Source: Bacteroides sedimenti (lineage in GTDB: Bacteria > Bacteroidota > Bacteroidia > Bacteroidales > Bacteroidaceae). Taken from it: a stretch of 64,000 bases of DNA. The stretch is taken from NCBI RefSeq assembly GCF_040365225.1, contig NZ_AP028055.1, forward strand, positions 868,001 through 932,000. Reading direction: 5' to 3'. This document shows positions 44,013 to 54,600 of this stretch, piece after piece. Position 1 is the stretch's first letter. Each line of letters begins with the position of its first letter. Below the pieces are notes generated by a model. It was given only the letters and a program-made list of their open reading frames with translations. It made no database searches and was not told the origin of the DNA. Both the position numbers and the translations under genes were made by a program.

Positions 44013-45004
44013 TTGATTTTTATCATTTGAGATACCACTTTAATAGCCTTAATCGATTTGATAAAATCATCTTGTTCTTTAAATGATGCGACCTTTACAA
44101 CATAGGTCTGTAACCGGCTGATACCAGGTTCTTCCTCATTGGAGTATTTAATAACAAAGGGATATTGCATGCATTCGCACGGTTGCAATTTTAAGATGAA
44201 ACTACCTGAACTGCTAATATCTCCTTCATTTGGATTTGAAATGCTGACATCGGTATTTGGATCGTATTTTTCTGGATAAGTATAGCTCTTCTTGAATGAA
44301 CAAACTAATGTGTCAGCTCTGTCTTCAAAAGTTCCGATATTGTATTGAATGCTATCCGAACCTACACATTCAAACTTAAACAGACTATTGCCGTTTGCTG
44401 CAAGAAAAATATACCCCCAATTGCAATCTCCCGGAATAAGGTTTTTATCGTTGCAGTAATTTTCATTTTCAGATTCCATGAATAATAAAAATGTTCCAGC
44501 GTAATCTTTCTGCTCTTTGTAATAAGAATATGCATACTTTAATGGGAAAAGGTCAGAGAAGGAATTTATGATTGTATCGACCAGAGCATTGACAACATTT
44601 CTGTTCATGTATCTAATTTGATTGTTCAGACTGTCTTTCATCAACTGAATTGTATGCTCTCTGATTTTGTTGTACTGTTTAATTGAAACGAGTTCGTTGC
44701 CTACAGATGCCAGTTCGTATTGAAAAATAGCAGAAGGAATAATCTTGAATGATTTATTACTTATTATCTTTTTTATTAAATCAGATGAAAGAATTTGTTT
44801 TGTATCCGTACTATTTTCTAAAGGCAATAAAGCCTTTTCGAGAGATACACTTATAAATGCCACATGTTGATCCATATATAAGTGGTACTTCTCGCTCATT
44901 TGTCTTTTGATCTGGTTCATTTGTTCTTTTTGGTCTGTGCATCCATAAGCCAATACAATACCAGCAATGACTACTGATTTTAATATATTGAAAATTAGTT
45001 TCAT
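44000..45004 (-). CDS. Hypothetical lipoprotein
   Basis: A 334-residue lipoprotein (hydrophobic N-terminus then AYGC, Cys about 22). It begins the mature part with a charged helix (QKEQMNQIKRQMSEKYHLYM), has a helical middle and a beta-rich C-terminal half with several Cys (GDCNWG, QPCECMQYP). I recognise no family. It overlaps dcuB by 13 bp in convergent orientation. Accessory in character. Confidence 0.65.
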   Translation of the reverse strand: MKLIFNILKSVVIAGIVLAYGCTDQKEQMNQIKRQMSEKYHLYMDQHVAFISVSLEKALLPLENSTDTKQILSSDLIKKIISNKSFKIIPSAIFQYELASVGNELVSIKQYNKIREHTIQLMKDSLNNQIRYMNRNVVNALVDTIINSFSDLFPLKYAYSYYKEQKDYAGTFLLFMESENENYCNDKNLIPGDCNWGYIFLAANGNSLFKFECVGSDSIQYNIGTFEDRADTLVCSFKKSYTYPEKYDPNTDVSISNPNEGDISSSGSFILKLQPCECMQYPFVIKYSNEEEPGISRLQTYVVKVASFKEQDDFIKSIKAIKVVSQMIKINQKN

Positions 45005-45147
45005 GTTCGTTTTTAGTTATTTATATAAAATAACATTGTTCCAGTCAAAAGGTTTTCATATTATTTTAATCTTCATTCATTTTTTTGATAGTATTTTCAT
45101 TTTGGGATGCGAGCAGGCTTATCAATAATTAAGTCGAAACAGAAATA

Positions 45148-46170
45148 CTATTCAATAAACCATCTATAAACACCATCTCCATTTAAAGCCTTGCTGATTC
45201 CTGTTGCCAGCTCTGTAGCATTCAGTGTTCTATCGAGAAAGAGATCTATATAGGAGTTTCTATTTGCTTCTGTAAGTAAGTTATAGAAATTCCACATGTT
45301 CGTTTTCTTATTTGAATTACCAGAATATTTGACATTACAATATGCCTTGACAATAGAGTTAATCTGTGTGTCCTTAAAAAGCATTTGAGGCAATTCTTTT
45401 TGTTCTTTTATAGACAAATACTGATACAATTGCATTCTGCCAATAATCTGAGCAAATTGCCTTTCTGTTAGTTCAGATTCTACTAAAGATTTCATCTGTT
45501 TAATCTGTTTTTCCGGATTATATCTGAGAAACAGTTCCAAAGCAGAAATAAATAAGTCGGCCGTGTTTGTAGCTTCAAGCTTGTTCAGATATCCATCAGT
45601 AGTGACACAAAGATTGCAACAACTACTATTCTGGTATCCAATAAAAATCTTGAATTTTTCTTTTCCTTTTCTTCCGTACAGATTCTCATTATTGTAAGCT
45701 CGGACACCACCTATGGAGAGATGTATCTTTTGCCCGTTTATTGTTTCGTTTATATCAGGAATATCAAAGTAGAATGCCATTCTTTCATAATACATGGTTT
45801 TGTCTGATTCCAAGAGTTTATTTACTGGTTTGTGGATTGCTGAAGGAATCCGACCTTTTATCCTGTGGGAGACTCTGATATTTGGCTGTCCTAAGGTCTC
45901 ACCAAGAAAAAAAGAATTTGCAGCTTCCCAGATAGTCTCAATGAATACAGGATGGGAAATTGTCAACTCATTATCTTTCGAAAATACCGGAACAATGCAA
46001 TCGTCTTCCAAGCTAAGAATGTCGATTTCTTCTGAATTTGCTTCAATAAAATGATTTGATTTACTATTACCGGAATTGTTTGGATGAGAAGGCTCATTTT
46101 TTACATTTGCACTGAGTTTATTACCGTTTTTAGCTATTGTCATTTCAGACAGACTCTGTGATGTTTCCAT
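45148..46170 (-). CDS. DUF3871 family protein (accessory element gene)
   Basis: A 340-residue soluble protein. The core 'HPVFIETIWEAANSFFLGE', 'NIRVSHRIKGRIPSAIHKP', 'YYERMAFYFDIP' and 'GYLNKLEATNTADLFISAL' follows the DUF3871 family as I remember it, which is spread on Bacteroidetes plasmids and integrated elements; function unknown. The N-terminal 50 residues are polar and likely disordered. It stands near tRNA-Arg without integrase or mobilisation genes, so it looks like an element remnant or a stray cargo gene. Confidence 0.75.
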   Translation of the reverse strand: METSQSLSEMTIAKNGNKLSANVKNEPSHPNNSGNSKSNHFIEANSEEIDILSLEDDCIVPVFSKDNELTISHPVFIETIWEAANSFFLGETLGQPNIRVSHRIKGRIPSAIHKPVNKLLESDKTMYYERMAFYFDIPDINETINGQKIHLSIGGVRAYNNENLYGRKGKEKFKIFIGYQNSSCCNLCVTTDGYLNKLEATNTADLFISALELFLRYNPEKQIKQMKSLVESELTERQFAQIIGRMQLYQYLSIKEQKELPQMLFKDTQINSIVKAYCNVKYSGNSNKKTNMWNFYNLLTEANRNSYIDLFLDRTLNATELATGISKALNGDGVYRWFIE

Positions 46171-46471
46171 GATGAATAAATTTTAGAACCTAATTAATTG
46201 TTTAGTGGACTGAAGGGGAAATAAATACTTGTTTATTCTAAACAAAAAATATGGGAAGATTGTTGGATATAGTTTGCCTTATTTCTAAAAAAGAAAAACT
46301 GCAAACACTTCAATAATTGAAAAATGCTTGCAGTTAGTTTAGGTCATGCTCATCATCCAGTAAATTAAGACTGGAATTCTTTAAATCAATTCATTCTGGA
46401 AATCAAATCCTTTTTGAATGGGTAAAGTTAAATGATGATGTGTCAATTGACTTTTCTTGGATATTCACAGT
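46171..46471. other. Gap between DUF3871 and coiled-coil gene
   Basis: About 300 AT-rich bases. I see no gene, terminator or repeat in it. Confidence 0.5.
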
Positions 46472-46693
46472 TTAATTTTTAGACGCTTCTTCAATCTCGC
46501 GAAGTTCCTCTTTCATTTTTTTGAGCTCGTTATTGAGCCTGACAATTTTATCACGTGTTAGCTTTTTTTCTTGCCTGAACTCCTCTAACGTAATTTCACC
46601 ACTTATTAATTTGCTATGCTGGATTAGTTGATCCTGGAAGAATTCTTTCCTTTCATCATTGTTGTTCCTGAATATGAATCTTATTCTTTTCAT
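46472..46693 (-). CDS. Small coiled-coil protein
   Basis: A 73-residue, highly charged protein, nearly all alpha-helical, with heptad-like Leu/Ile spacing in the second half (IVRLNNELKKMKEELREIEE, about 50-69). Basic N-terminus. No family is recognised. It could pair with DUF3871, which lies 300 bp downstream on the same strand, but there is no direct evidence. Confidence 0.5.
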   Translation of the reverse strand: MKRIRFIFRNNNDERKEFFQDQLIQHSKLISGEITLEEFRQEKKLTRDKIVRLNNELKKMKEELREIEEASKN

Positions 46694-47171
46694 AGTTCTG
46701 CTTTTTTAGTAATCTCAAGTTATTTTCGTTAGAAAATAATTATGCAAAACTAATTGGATTTATGCCCTCAATAAGGTTCTATTGTACATTTTTGGTGCTT
46801 AAAAAGTTCATACTAGCCATAAAGAACATACAAAAATTAAGTATTAATATTTTGCTTAATCTTATTTGAAAATAATGTTAGGTACCAGGTAAATGGAGCT
46901 CTTTCATCTCAGATGACACTTTCACATAGGACAATTTTGATAACAATTATATTTTGTGTTTGATTTGTTCCAACAATAACCTCAGAAAATATCTTGTATC
47001 CGGATTATGACTAGAATTTATTCAAAATGGGATTTCTTAGTATATCGTTAGTAACATACACAATTTAGATTGGTGTGCATTAGTAAGGCAATTATGATTA
47101 GGAATAGTAATGACCTATTTTATTTGTTCTTGCATGAAATGGATTTTATTTAGCCTTAGTTGTAATAAAAC
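46694..47171. other. Gene-free stretch before tRNA-Arg
   Basis: About 480 AT-rich bases with no credible gene. I looked for a duplicated tRNA 3' end (an attachment-site remnant) and did not see one. Confidence 0.5.
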
Positions 47172-47198
47172 AAAAAAAGCAGCCTGTTATGACTGCCT
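47172..47198 (-). terminator. Terminator of tRNA-Arg
   Basis: GCAGTC/GGCTGC stem (with one G-U pair) just past the tRNA 3' end, followed on the minus strand by seven U residues. Confidence 0.75.
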
Positions 47199-47203
47199 CT
47201 TTG

Positions 47204-47277
<74 letters not shown>

Positions 47278-47293
47278 ATCCTCATTTGCGCTG

Positions 47294-47323
47294 CAAAGGT
47301 ACAACAATTTCTGAAACTTCAAA
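47294..47323 (-). promoter_or_regulatory. Promoter of tRNA-Arg
   Basis: Minus strand TTTG (47320-47323), 18-nt spacer, TACCTTTG (47294-47301), 16 nt before the mature tRNA 5' end. Confidence 0.75.
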
Positions 47324-47790
47324 AGGATTCGCAGACTTTTTTTCATCTTTTTTCTCTTTACCAAAGGCTGAACCGCCCTTGTTTGCTTGCATTTTTGCAA
47401 GACACTACTGCATTTTGACGCTGAAAATATCTATCAATAAAACAGTTAGCTCAAGGCTATTTTATTTTCTGTAAAATGTAATTCACCTATAATATTTCTG
47501 GAAATATTTCGAATAAAATGCAATGAATAGGGTCGAATTGCCATTAAAGAGAAAATGAGGCTTATGAATTTAGCCAATGAACAAACCGGTTTTATAAGAA
47601 ACCCCATATAGAAATAACGGTTCTATGGAAAGAGCATTGGTTGGAATGCACTCAATGCGGACAGTTTTTTAGACCTTTATTGGGAGGTTTTAAGAAAGAA
47701 CATTGATAGTGCATCCATTTAACATCTACACCATAGTATTACTTTAATGTCGTTTACGAAAAGAACATTGAGAATGCATTTAACATAAAA
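47324..47790. other. Gene-free stretch with imperfect direct repeats
   Basis: No credible gene. An imperfect direct repeat of about 26-30 bp occurs at 47696-47725 and 47760-47786 (shared AAGAACATTGA, then ATGCAT/GTGCAT and ATTTAACAT). Its meaning is unknown. Confidence 0.4.
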
Positions 47791-47829
47791 AAAGTCCCTG
47801 CAATCAAACGTATTCTTTGCAGGGACTTT
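47791..47829 (-). terminator. Terminator of the lipoprotein gene at 47879
   Basis: Perfect 13-bp stem AAAGTCCCTGCAA (47791-47803) with TTGCAGGGACTTT (47817-47829), followed by U-rich sequence on the minus strand. Confidence 0.88.
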
Positions 47830-47878
47830 CTTATATTGAAATCAGTTCGAATCCGGTAATCGGAGCCTAACTCTTTTG

Positions 47879-48610
47879 TTAGTGCTTATCGTTTCCTCTT
47901 TTATATCGAATATATTTGAATTGATCAACACGCTTCAGGATTTTCTTGTAAAGTTCAATATTTGATTCTTTGCTAATAACAATTTTACCATCTTTAACTG
48001 CATTATCGAGTTCGGCTTCAGTGATGTTCTTGCTTATCAAAGTGGATAAATCTAGCTGGAACAAGGCTGCGAGAGATTCTACAGTTGCATTTCCAGTTAG
48101 GTCTTTGGCAGACATGTTAAATTTAATATCTTCGTTAATAACCACAGCTATTGGAGAAACAACTCCCGATGCGTTGGTGTATTTACCAGATAGATAAAAA
48201 ACAGGTGATTTACCTGCGTCTCTTTTATTTGACTGAATCTGAAGAGCTATTTTACTATAATTGCCTGGTTGAAGAGGTAAATCGCCTAAAACTGCATCCA
48301 CATTGAACAGATCAACCAATTTTGGACCTTTGATTTTAAATTCAGCTGAGAATTTGTAAGTAATAGAATCACCACACTTTTGCATTGCTTCAAAGTGAAT
48401 TCTGGAAACATACATTCTGCAGGTGTCCCATGATAATGTACCGGCGGTTAACGCTTTTGTTCCTACAAATGAGAAGGTTTTGTTGATTGCCTGAAGCTGA
48501 ATCCCTAAGGAGGAGTCTCCGCTTGTGGGAATGTCTGAGTCTTTCTGACAGGAAGTGAAAAATAATCCGAATGCTGCAACCAATAAGACAAAAAGCTTAA
48601 TTGTTTTCAT
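47879..48610 (-). CDS. Lipoprotein, DUF4382-like
   Basis: A 243-residue lipoprotein (lipobox FFTSC, Cys21). The mature part is beta-rich: 'WDTCRMYVSRIHFEA', 'GPKLVDLFNVDAVLGDLPLQ', 'PGNYSKIALQIQS', a pattern like the DUF4382 group of secreted carbohydrate- or surface-associated domains; this assignment is tentative. C-terminal 40 residues are helical and basic. Single gene with -7 box 48699-48706 and a strong terminator. Confidence 0.75.
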   Translation of the reverse strand: MKTIKLFVLLVAAFGLFFTSCQKDSDIPTSGDSSLGIQLQAINKTFSFVGTKALTAGTLSWDTCRMYVSRIHFEAMQKCGDSITYKFSAEFKIKGPKLVDLFNVDAVLGDLPLQPGNYSKIALQIQSNKRDAGKSPVFYLSGKYTNASGVVSPIAVVINEDIKFNMSAKDLTGNATVESLAALFQLDLSTLISKNITEAELDNAVKDGKIVISKESNIELYKKILKRVDQFKYIRYKRGNDKH

Positions 48611-48698
48611 ACTTCTTTTAAGTTTAATTATTACTTAGGTTAGGGTAAATGCACGACTTCTAGGTGCTGGATATAGTTCCAGACCTTATGAAATCATG

Positions 48699-48706
48699 CA
48701 AAAATA
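48699..48706 (-). promoter_or_regulatory. Promoter -7 box of the 47879 lipoprotein
   Basis: TATTTTTG on the minus strand, 89 nt before the start codon. Confidence 0.5.
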
Positions 48707-48747
48707 AAATAAAATTCATAAAATTAGTATGATGCAAAAGCTTTTTT

Positions 48748-51618
48748 TTACCTCTTGCAAAAAGCTTTAAAGTCGCAATATTCGCACTTACTTACGAAAT
48801 CAGTTTGTTTGAAAGGTTCTTCAGGATCAAAGATTTCCGATAAAAGCAAAGATAATGACTCTCTGAATTCCTCTTCATACTGAGAAAAATCTTCTACATA
48901 TACTTTATTGTTTCGTAGTCCAATTTCTATGTATGGTTTGTAGTCTGCCGATGCTGCCTGATGTATGTACAGCAAGGAAGGCGCCACCTTCTGCTTTTTT
49001 TGACGGGTAACAATTGCTGCATAAAGAAATGTCTGGAATATATAACTAGGACGAGATTCCCCCGGGTTGAAAAGGGAAGCAATATCTGCTGCAGCCTTAG
49101 GTGTTCCACCAGTTTTGTAATCAACTATACGGAGGGTACCGTCTTTACTATCCATTCTGTCTATGTTGCCTCCGATTCTTGAGTAGATGTTTCCTTTGGC
49201 AGTAGTGATGGTAATCTCCTCTCTTACCTCTTGCTCTGTTCCTACCAACGTAAAGGGGGCGTACTCCTTGTCGTTGCGCAATAACTGACGGAGATAGGAA
49301 GCAATCACTTTTGAGTTAATCAACTGTATGCCGTTATATTCCGGCTTTTCAGATTCTGAGACTTGAAAGAACTTCTCCTTGAATGCCCTATCTACATAGT
49401 CCTGCAGTTTCACTTCATTACGAAGCAGTTGTTCCAGTTGCTCTTTATTGACCACATTGCCATGGCTGCTCAAATCCTCATATACCATCTCGGCAGAGCG
49501 GTGAAAGATGGTGCCGAACATGGCTGAGTCTATTTCTGAAGAGACTCCGGGTTTGGGTTTCAGGTTGGCCACATAATTGAAATAGAATTTCAGCCGGCAA
49601 TCCAGGTAGGTGTTCAGTGCCGAGGGTGAAAAGCAGGCTTTCTTATTACAACGGGTATCGTAAAAGTTTTGCAGGCGCTTCATCACTTCGGGACTCTTTT
49701 CAATGGTGATTTTTTGAGATGTCTGTGGCGATTGTCCTGCTTCAAGACATTCACGAATAATTTCATGTGGCCATTCAATCAGGAATTGGAGCATAAAACG
49801 CGACCATTCACCTCGATTTAATCCATCGGCCGAGGTGTTGTACATCAAGGTTATGTTCTCAGCTCGTTGTATCAACCGATAAAAATAGTAAGCATAAACG
49901 GCATTCTTATGTTCGATTGTGGTCATCCCGAATGCTTTACGGAGGTTGTAGGGAATAAACGAAGAGTCGCCGCTTCCTTTGGGCAGCTGCCCTTCGTTGA
50001 GCGACATCATCACTAGGTTCTTAAAGTCAAGGTTGCGGGTCTCCAGCACTCCCATAACCTGCATCCCAATAGCCGGTTCGCCATGGAATGGGATGTTTGA
50101 GGCAGATAAGACCTTGTTCAGCAAACGCTTGAAGGTCTCTGTCTGAACAGTAAGGTCGTCGCTCTCTAGCAAACTCCCGAGGCGGTTAATCAGTGTGAAA
50201 GCCTTGAACAGCGATTCGCGGTAAAGCTGATTGAACACATCATCACTCTTTTTTTCGCGGTGATATATTCCGGCGACCTCTTTCAGAACGTCGGTCAGAT
50301 ACCGGCACAAATCAAGGTTCCCTATTTGCGGAGTGAAAAGCAGCGTAAGAATGCTGTCACGTTTTAGCTCGGAAGGGAATGGATAGAAACGGTTCTTTTC
50401 CGTAAGCTCCGTTTCCAGCTTGTCAGCTTCGGGCGATAGTTGGCGGGTATAGGGGTGTTTTAATACCGCCTGCACCGCTGCGTAAGTATATCTACCTGTA
50501 TCGGGACGGAAACCTTCGGTCTGCAGCTCCAGCAATGCAGTGATAAAACTGTGTATAGGTGTCTGCGCTAGGGGAAATCCCATGGTAATGTTCACATGTT
50601 TCACGCTGTCGGGGATAGAGTGGAGTACGGGCAGCAGGAGCGCCTCGTTGCATAGCACAACCGCACTTTCTGATTCTTTCCCGGTTACATTGTTGCGAAT
50701 CCACTCCGGAAGGAAGCGTGCTTGTCCGTTTTCGGTTGACGAGGCCACAAACCGGACCTTCTTTGGCTGAATCAGCTTATTGCAAGCAACTCCGCTCAAT
50801 GCAGAGGGGAACTCTTTCAGGTTGCGACGGATAAACTCTCCTGCCTCATGATTCTTCGCTTCGGTGTAAAACTGGTCGTAATCCCAATAGAAAAGCGCTT
50901 TCCCGGCATCGCGAAGCAATTGGAAAAAACGTGTCTCCACTTTATTCAGCACATTGAAACCTACAAACACATAGGTGTCGTATTTCATTTGGGAAGCATC
51001 CAGTTGTTCAATAACCGAGCGGTAGAGCATCCCTTCGTAGGCAATATTCTGATTGGCCAGTCTCTCTTTGAAACGGCAGTAGATATTACCCAGCACATCC
51101 CATAGGGAGATGAATTTCTCTTTCAGTGCAGTGCGCTTTTCGATGGAAAAGTTCTGGAAAAACTGCTGAATGGCCGCCTCCTGCTCTTCACTGAGAAAAT
51201 CAAAGCCATCCATCATCTTCTTCAAGTCCTGCAGATTGCTGAAAAGCTTCTCGGTATTTACCAGGTTCTTGTCCGCATCGTCAAAGTCGCCGATAAGCAG
51301 TTCGCCCCAAAAGAAGAAGTCGTCAAGCGACTCCTCGCTTTTTGTTTCCTCCCTGAATATCTTGTAAAGTTCGCAAACTAGTTTGATGGAATCTCCTAGT
51401 TTTAAAGGCTTTTGAGCATTTTGAGCCGCCAGTTGCTGGAACAGTTCGCTGATGCTGAGGTAAGCCGGCGACCAGATTGGGCGTCCTGCCTCCTGTGCCA
51501 GATGTTCGTTGAAGAACAATCCCGCCCGTTTATTGGGGAAAATGACTGCCACGCGGGAAAGATCGGCCCCATGCCTTTTATATATATCTTTTGCGACGAT
51601 ACTTAAGAACGTTTCCAT
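48748..51618 (-). CDS. addB: AddB-like exonuclease subunit with Fe-S nuclease domain
   Basis: A 956-residue protein. The N-terminal part is an inactivated helicase-like fold (VAVIFPNKRAGLFFNE); the C-terminal part is a RecB-type PD-(D/E)XK nuclease (RIVDYKTGG, about 840-848). A Cys in 'FSPSALNTYLDCRLKFYF' (about 668-685) and Cys-x2-Cys-x5-Cys in KCEYCDFKAFCKR at the extreme C-terminus form the Fe-S staple typical of AddB. With AddA it resects double-strand breaks for recombination. It begins 20 bp after addA. Confidence 0.9.
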   Translation of the reverse strand: METFLSIVAKDIYKRHGADLSRVAVIFPNKRAGLFFNEHLAQEAGRPIWSPAYLSISELFQQLAAQNAQKPLKLGDSIKLVCELYKIFREETKSEESLDDFFFWGELLIGDFDDADKNLVNTEKLFSNLQDLKKMMDGFDFLSEEQEAAIQQFFQNFSIEKRTALKEKFISLWDVLGNIYCRFKERLANQNIAYEGMLYRSVIEQLDASQMKYDTYVFVGFNVLNKVETRFFQLLRDAGKALFYWDYDQFYTEAKNHEAGEFIRRNLKEFPSALSGVACNKLIQPKKVRFVASSTENGQARFLPEWIRNNVTGKESESAVVLCNEALLLPVLHSIPDSVKHVNITMGFPLAQTPIHSFITALLELQTEGFRPDTGRYTYAAVQAVLKHPYTRQLSPEADKLETELTEKNRFYPFPSELKRDSILTLLFTPQIGNLDLCRYLTDVLKEVAGIYHREKKSDDVFNQLYRESLFKAFTLINRLGSLLESDDLTVQTETFKRLLNKVLSASNIPFHGEPAIGMQVMGVLETRNLDFKNLVMMSLNEGQLPKGSGDSSFIPYNLRKAFGMTTIEHKNAVYAYYFYRLIQRAENITLMYNTSADGLNRGEWSRFMLQFLIEWPHEIIRECLEAGQSPQTSQKITIEKSPEVMKRLQNFYDTRCNKKACFSPSALNTYLDCRLKFYFNYVANLKPKPGVSSEIDSAMFGTIFHRSAEMVYEDLSSHGNVVNKEQLEQLLRNEVKLQDYVDRAFKEKFFQVSESEKPEYNGIQLINSKVIASYLRQLLRNDKEYAPFTLVGTEQEVREEITITTAKGNIYSRIGGNIDRMDSKDGTLRIVDYKTGGTPKAAADIASLFNPGESRPSYIFQTFLYAAIVTRQKKQKVAPSLLYIHQAASADYKPYIEIGLRNNKVYVEDFSQYEEEFRESLSLLLSEIFDPEEPFKQTDFVSKCEYCDFKAFCKR

Positions 51619-51638
51619 TATATAATTCTTTATTTGCT

Positions 51639-54600
51639 CTATACTACTTCAATTTTTTCCAGCTCATTGTTGTATACATACCACAGATAGCCGGTAATGT
51701 TTTTATAACCCATCTGGTTCAGCAGTGAAATGTACCCCTGCACCTGTTCGTTATATTCCCGTTTCTTCTTACCAAATTTAAAATCAACTACTATCACCTC
51801 ATCATCACTCATCATTACCCTGTCCGGGCGTCGCACTTCCAGCGTGTCGTTCTTCCTGTAAATAATGGCACATTCGTTAAAGAGGCGGTACGAACCCGAA
51901 TACCATTCCTGAACCATTGGGTGGGAGAGCGCTTTTTCCGCCAGATTCTGAATCTGCATTGCACTCTTCCGGTCGGGTATCACCCCTTCGAAAAGAAGCC
52001 TTTCGACAGCGCCCTCTATATCGTTGGGCGTTTCAATTGCAGAGAAAAGGGTGTGAAGCAATTGCCCCTGATCGATGTATTTATTTTCCCCTTCGCCCGT
52101 ATCGTCCCCTTTTATGAAGTCGGCCGAACGGTTCGACTGACGGAATTCGATATCATGCCGGTGCGACTCAATCTCCACCGCCAGCCTTTTGAGGGGCATA
52201 ACCAGTTTGTTGGTCGTGGCTTTTGATTCCTTGGCTTCAGACGGACAAAGGGTGCCAAATTCATAAGAGTCGTCCTCATCCCATTCCATGGAATTTTCTT
52301 TTGCAACCGTTAGAAGGGAATTGTAAAGCAGTTCCGAGACAGTGTTCTTTTGCGCTTTTTTACCCCATACAATCAGGTTCTTTTCCGCGCGGGTAAAAGC
52401 CACATAGAGCAGGTTTAGATTGTCCACCCACAGTTGGAGGCGCTCGTTTTCATAATCCTGCTTGTAGATAGATTCCGCCATGGCCGATGAGTAGTTGACC
52501 GGAACGATGTCAAGCTCGTTGAATGGCGGGATAACCGGAGCGCACCACACCAGCTGGTTGTTCGTTTCATTCTCCAGTTTCCAGTCACAGAAAGGAAGCA
52601 AAACGGTATGAAACTCCAGCCCTTTCGATTTATGGATGGACATAATCCTTATTCCATCTATCTCTCCCGAAGGGATGGTTTTTGCACAAAGACGCTCTTC
52701 CCAGAACTCAATAAACGAGTCGGGGTCGGAGGTGTTGTTTTGCAGGTATTCCACAACCGCATCGAAGAAAGAGAATAGGTATGCATCCTGATTTTCTATC
52801 TTCTCCAATTGGAAGATGCGGAAGAGTTCCTCTATCAGCTCGTAGAGAGGCATCAGCGGAAGGGTATCTGCCCGTTCAACAAACTCCTGTGGGAGATAGC
52901 TGTCTACCTCTCCAAGTAGCAATGTATTCAAATCTACCCCTTGTTGCCTCATTTCACTTTCGTGAAACAGCATGCCCTCCTGTGGTACTTTTTGTTCTGA
53001 TATGTTTTTGTTTGATGCACCCTGTTCCTGAGCAGTTGCCTTATTTCCCTGAAACAGCACTTCGTTTTGGTAGGCTGCCGCAAGCTGAGCTTTGGCAATC
53101 GAGTTTTCGGGGTTTGAAAGATAACGCAATCCGTCCATAATCATGCAGATTGCAAGAGATGCGTCCAATCGGAAAGCCTCGTCTGAGACAATTCGATAGG
53201 AAAGGTTCTCGTCAAAGAACTTGGCAATTTGCGGAATTACCTTATTCTTACGCACAAGGATGGTTATGTCGTTCAGTTTTACCCCTTGTTCAATCAGGTT
53301 GTCCACCTCTTCTGCCAGGGCTTCAAGTGTATATTGCACATAATCTTTCTTATCTTCGGTAGGGACATCTTTGTCATCTCCTTCCAGGAACGTGGCTTTT
53401 ACATATCCTTTATCTTCTTTTTTGGGTGATTCTTGTTTTACGTCCCAATAGGCATCTTTCAGGCTGTCGCATTCATCTCCCAGTTCTTCTTTGTATATTC
53501 CGCACAGGTATTCGCAAGCCGCGGTAAACAGACGGTTGTTGAACCCGATGATATTTGCTTCGCTTCGGCGGTTGGTGGTCAGCGTTTTTACGCGGACCGG
53601 AAAGTTCTCCATCTTATCCCGCAGACTATTCAAAATTCCCCAGTCGCCATTGCGCCAACGGTAGATAGATTGCTTAACGTCGCCCACGATGAGACTATCG
53701 GCACCTTGCGACAACCCCTCAAGCAGCAGCAATTTAAAGTTGTCCCACTGCATTCGCGATGTATCCTGAAACTCATCAATCATCACATTGCGGATGTTGG
53801 CCCCGATTTTCTCAAAAACGAAGGATGAATCTCCATCTTGTACCAACCTGTGCAACAGAGCATTTGTATCCGACAATAGAAAGCGGTTACATTCCTTGTT
53901 CAGTATGCGCACCTCATCATCAATGTTTGTCAGCAATCGCACTTTGTTTACGTGCTGTAGCGACAACCGACAAGAGTTAACCAGCCTGTTGTTCTTCATT
54001 CGGAACTCCTCTGCCGTTTCAAGAATCGGAATCAGTTCCTCTTCCGCCAGTGAAATGATGGTGCTTTTATAAGGCGAAGTTTTGGTTGCCCAGTTTTCAG
54101 CACTTTCCAGACACTTCTCCACTGTGGTATTGCGCACGTCATTGCCAAGATTTCCGTTTTGAATCTTATTGAAATAGCTACTTATTCCCCTTGTTCCGTT
54201 CTTCAAGTCGGCAGGAGTCAGTCCATGTTCCTCAAGAAGTCCGAAGAACTGCTCCGAAAACCCAATCATCTGGTCCAGTGCCTCCGTTTGGATAGCCTGA
54301 AGTTTCTTTTTATAATTCGATATATAGTGTGGGTCTTTCAGCTTTTGTCGCAATCCGTAACCTTTTTCAATATAGCCTTCATCGAATATGTTCCGGCCAA
54401 AGTTTTTTACCTCACCCGAAACATTCCATCGTTTGTCATCCTTAATCCGCTCGTCTATGTAATCCAGCAGCCATGCCAGCACTTCCGACGTTGGTTTCAA
54501 TTTCTCAATCATTGAATCCACTGCATCACTAAGCACGTCTGCGTTGTTGAGCTCAATGTTCAGGTTCGGACTCAGTTCCAGTTCCCGCGCCAGATTGCGC

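Noticed and set aside
46694..47203. Attachment-site duplication of the tRNA-Arg 3' end
   Set aside because: I looked for a second copy of the tRNA 3' segment within the accessory stretch and did not find one.
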